A stretch of 6,926 nt of DNA. It comes from Sediminibacterium sp. Its GTDB lineage: Bacteria > Bacteroidota > Bacteroidia > Chitinophagales > Chitinophagaceae. Positions 5,882 through 6,926 of the stretch are shown here, one piece after another. The position numbers and the translations under genes were made by a program. Numbering within the stretch: the first letter of the stretch is position 1; the number at the start of each line of letters is the position of its first letter. The stretch is taken from the NCBI GenBank assembly GCA_023256555.1, contig JALRFB010000050.1:1-6926 (forward strand). Direction: 5' to 3'. The notes under the pieces are model-generated. The model did no database searches. It was given only the letters and a program-made list of their open reading frames with translations, and was not told the origin of the DNA.

Positions 5882-6926
5882 ATGAGCCAACAGAAAGAAC
5901 AAATAAAAGTTATAGGTGCCAGAGAGCATAATTTAAAAAATTTTGACATAACTATCCCTAAAAATGAACTAGTTGTTTTCACTGGTGTGAGTGGTAGTGG
6001 TAAATCTTCTCTAGCTTTCGATACTTTATACAATGAGGGCCAAAGACGCTATATGGAAAGTTTTAGCGCTTATGCTAGACAATTCATGGGTCAAATGGAA
6101 AGGCCAGATGTGGATCAAATAACTGGTCTATCTCCGGTCATTGCGATTGAGCAAAAAACCACCAATAAAAATCCAAGATCTACTGTTGGAACAGTGACTG
6201 AGTTGTACGATTTCTTAAGATTATTATACGCAAGAATTGGAAAAGCCTATAGTTATAATACAGGCAAGCCTATGATTAAATTTTCTGAAGCTGAAATCAT
6301 TCAAAATATTTTCACTCAGTTTAAGGATAAGAAGATTAATTTATTGGCACCTGTAGTAAGAGGTAGAAAAGGTCATTATAGAGAGTTGTTTGAAGAGATC
6401 AGAAAGAAGGGATTTGTGAAAGCAAGGATTGATGGTGAAATGGTAGAACTCAAGCCAAAGCTTCAAGTAGATAGGTATAAGATTCATGATATTGAAGTGG
6501 TGGTAGATAGATTGCCTGTAAATGAAAGCATGAAGACAAGATTAGGGGAGAGCGTAGCACAGTGTTTGAAGATGGGTAATGGTTTATTATTTATTGTAGA
6601 AGAAGGAAAAACAAAAACCGTTCAATACTCAAAACAATTAATGTGTTTGGAAACTGGATTGAGTTATGAAGAACCCTCGCCCAATAGTTTTTCTTTCAAT
6701 TCACCTTATGGAGCCTGTCCAACTTGTAAGGGATTAGGAAATGTATATGCTATTGATTTAAATTTAATCTTGCCAGATAAATCATTGAGTATAAATGAAG
6801 GGGCTATTCATCCATTAGGAGAAGCTAGAGAAGCAAGTGTGTTTACGCAGATTAAGCAGTTTGCTAGAAAGCATAAAATTAGTTTGGATAGGGCCATTCA
6901 AGATTTGACCAAAGGAGAATTAGACT
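5882..6926 (+). CDS. uvrA: UvrA, excinuclease ABC subunit A, 3'-truncated by window edge
   Basis: The first 348 codons of a protein normally about 940 residues long. UvrA is the DNA-damage-sensing ABC ATPase of nucleotide excision repair; it dimerises, recruits UvrB and is cytoplasmic. Visible hallmarks are IKVIGAREHNLKNFDITIP at 8-26, Walker A GVSGSGKS at 35-42, the UvrA-typical RRYMESFSAYARQFMGQM stretch, and SPVIAIEQKTTNKNPRSTVG followed by TELYDFLRLLYARIG. The UvrB-binding region follows, then FSFNSPYGACPTCKGLG with C279 and C282 of the first zinc module. The partner pair is degenerate: C255 is present but the second Cys position is T258. The LSGG signature and second ATPase domain lie beyond the edge. 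ATG 5882 is chosen because conserved sequence begins seven codons later; an in-frame ATG at 5855 would add nine residues (MVVITLPIA). The gene is divergent from the PAP2 operon. Confidence 0.96.
   Translation, partial: MSQQKEQIKVIGAREHNLKNFDITIPKNELVVFTGVSGSGKSSLAFDTLYNEGQRRYMESFSAYARQFMGQMERPDVDQITGLSPVIAIEQKTTNKNPRSTVGTVTELYDFLRLLYARIGKAYSYNTGKPMIKFSEAEIIQNIFTQFKDKKINLLAPVVRGRKGHYRELFEEIRKKGFVKARIDGEMVELKPKLQVDRYKIHDIEVVVDRLPVNESMKTRLGESVAQCLKMGNGLLFIVEEGKTKTVQYSKQLMCLETGLSYEEPSPNSFSFNSPYGACPTCKGLGNVYAIDLNLILPDKSLSINEGAIHPLGEAREASVFTQIKQFARKHKISLDRAIQDLTKGELD

Noticed and set aside
5839..6033. Minus-strand open frame of 64 codons at the start of uvrA
   Set aside because: It is antisense to the UvrA N-terminus and Walker A region, with no supporting features.

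Overview
The window looks like AT-rich chromosomal DNA from a member of the Bacteroidota, perhaps a Chitinophagaceae-type environmental lineage (the family placement is a guess). The evidence is: a FISUMP-domain protein and a very large repetitive 'tail-fibre-like' surface protein, both common in this phylum; signal peptides ending in ...LLS-Q and ...SFA-Q; no clear Shine-Dalgarno sequences; and a divergent intergenic region with a textbook Bacteroidetes promoter (TTG, 20-nt spacer, TAnnTTTG). No RNA gene, CRISPR array, transposase, integrase or reverse transcriptase is visible.

Left part (1-3922, + strand): the 3' 3.3 kb of a giant repetitive gene, open at the left edge, whose modules resemble phage/prophage tail fibres and Bacteroidetes fibre-like exported proteins. 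Immediately after its TAG stop, in the same frame and with no spacer, a small secreted FISUMP-domain (Fib_succ_major) protein begins. The two look like one transcription unit of exported, probably surface or adhesion-related proteins.

Middle part (3924-5793, - strand): a two-gene operon read leftward. A polytopic PAP2-family membrane phosphatase comes first, then a periplasmic NPP-type nucleotide pyrophosphatase/phosphodiesterase; the genes overlap by 20 bp. All metal ligands and the nucleophilic threonine of the NPP are present. The pair suggests extracytoplasmic hydrolysis of phosphodiester or phosphomonoester substrates (lipid or nucleotide); the substrate cannot be read from sequence. Its last gene converges on the FISUMP gene with one base between the stop codons.

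Right part (5882-6926, + strand): the first 348 codons of uvrA (excision-repair ATPase), divergent from the PAP2 operon across an 88-bp gap and cut by the window edge.

Most of the window is conventional. The parts most worth a second look are the fibre/FISUMP pair (modular duplication, single in-frame TAG between the ORFs), the degenerate first Cys pair in UvrA, and the atypical spacing of PAP2 motif 1. I found no convincing evidence for a wholly new system.
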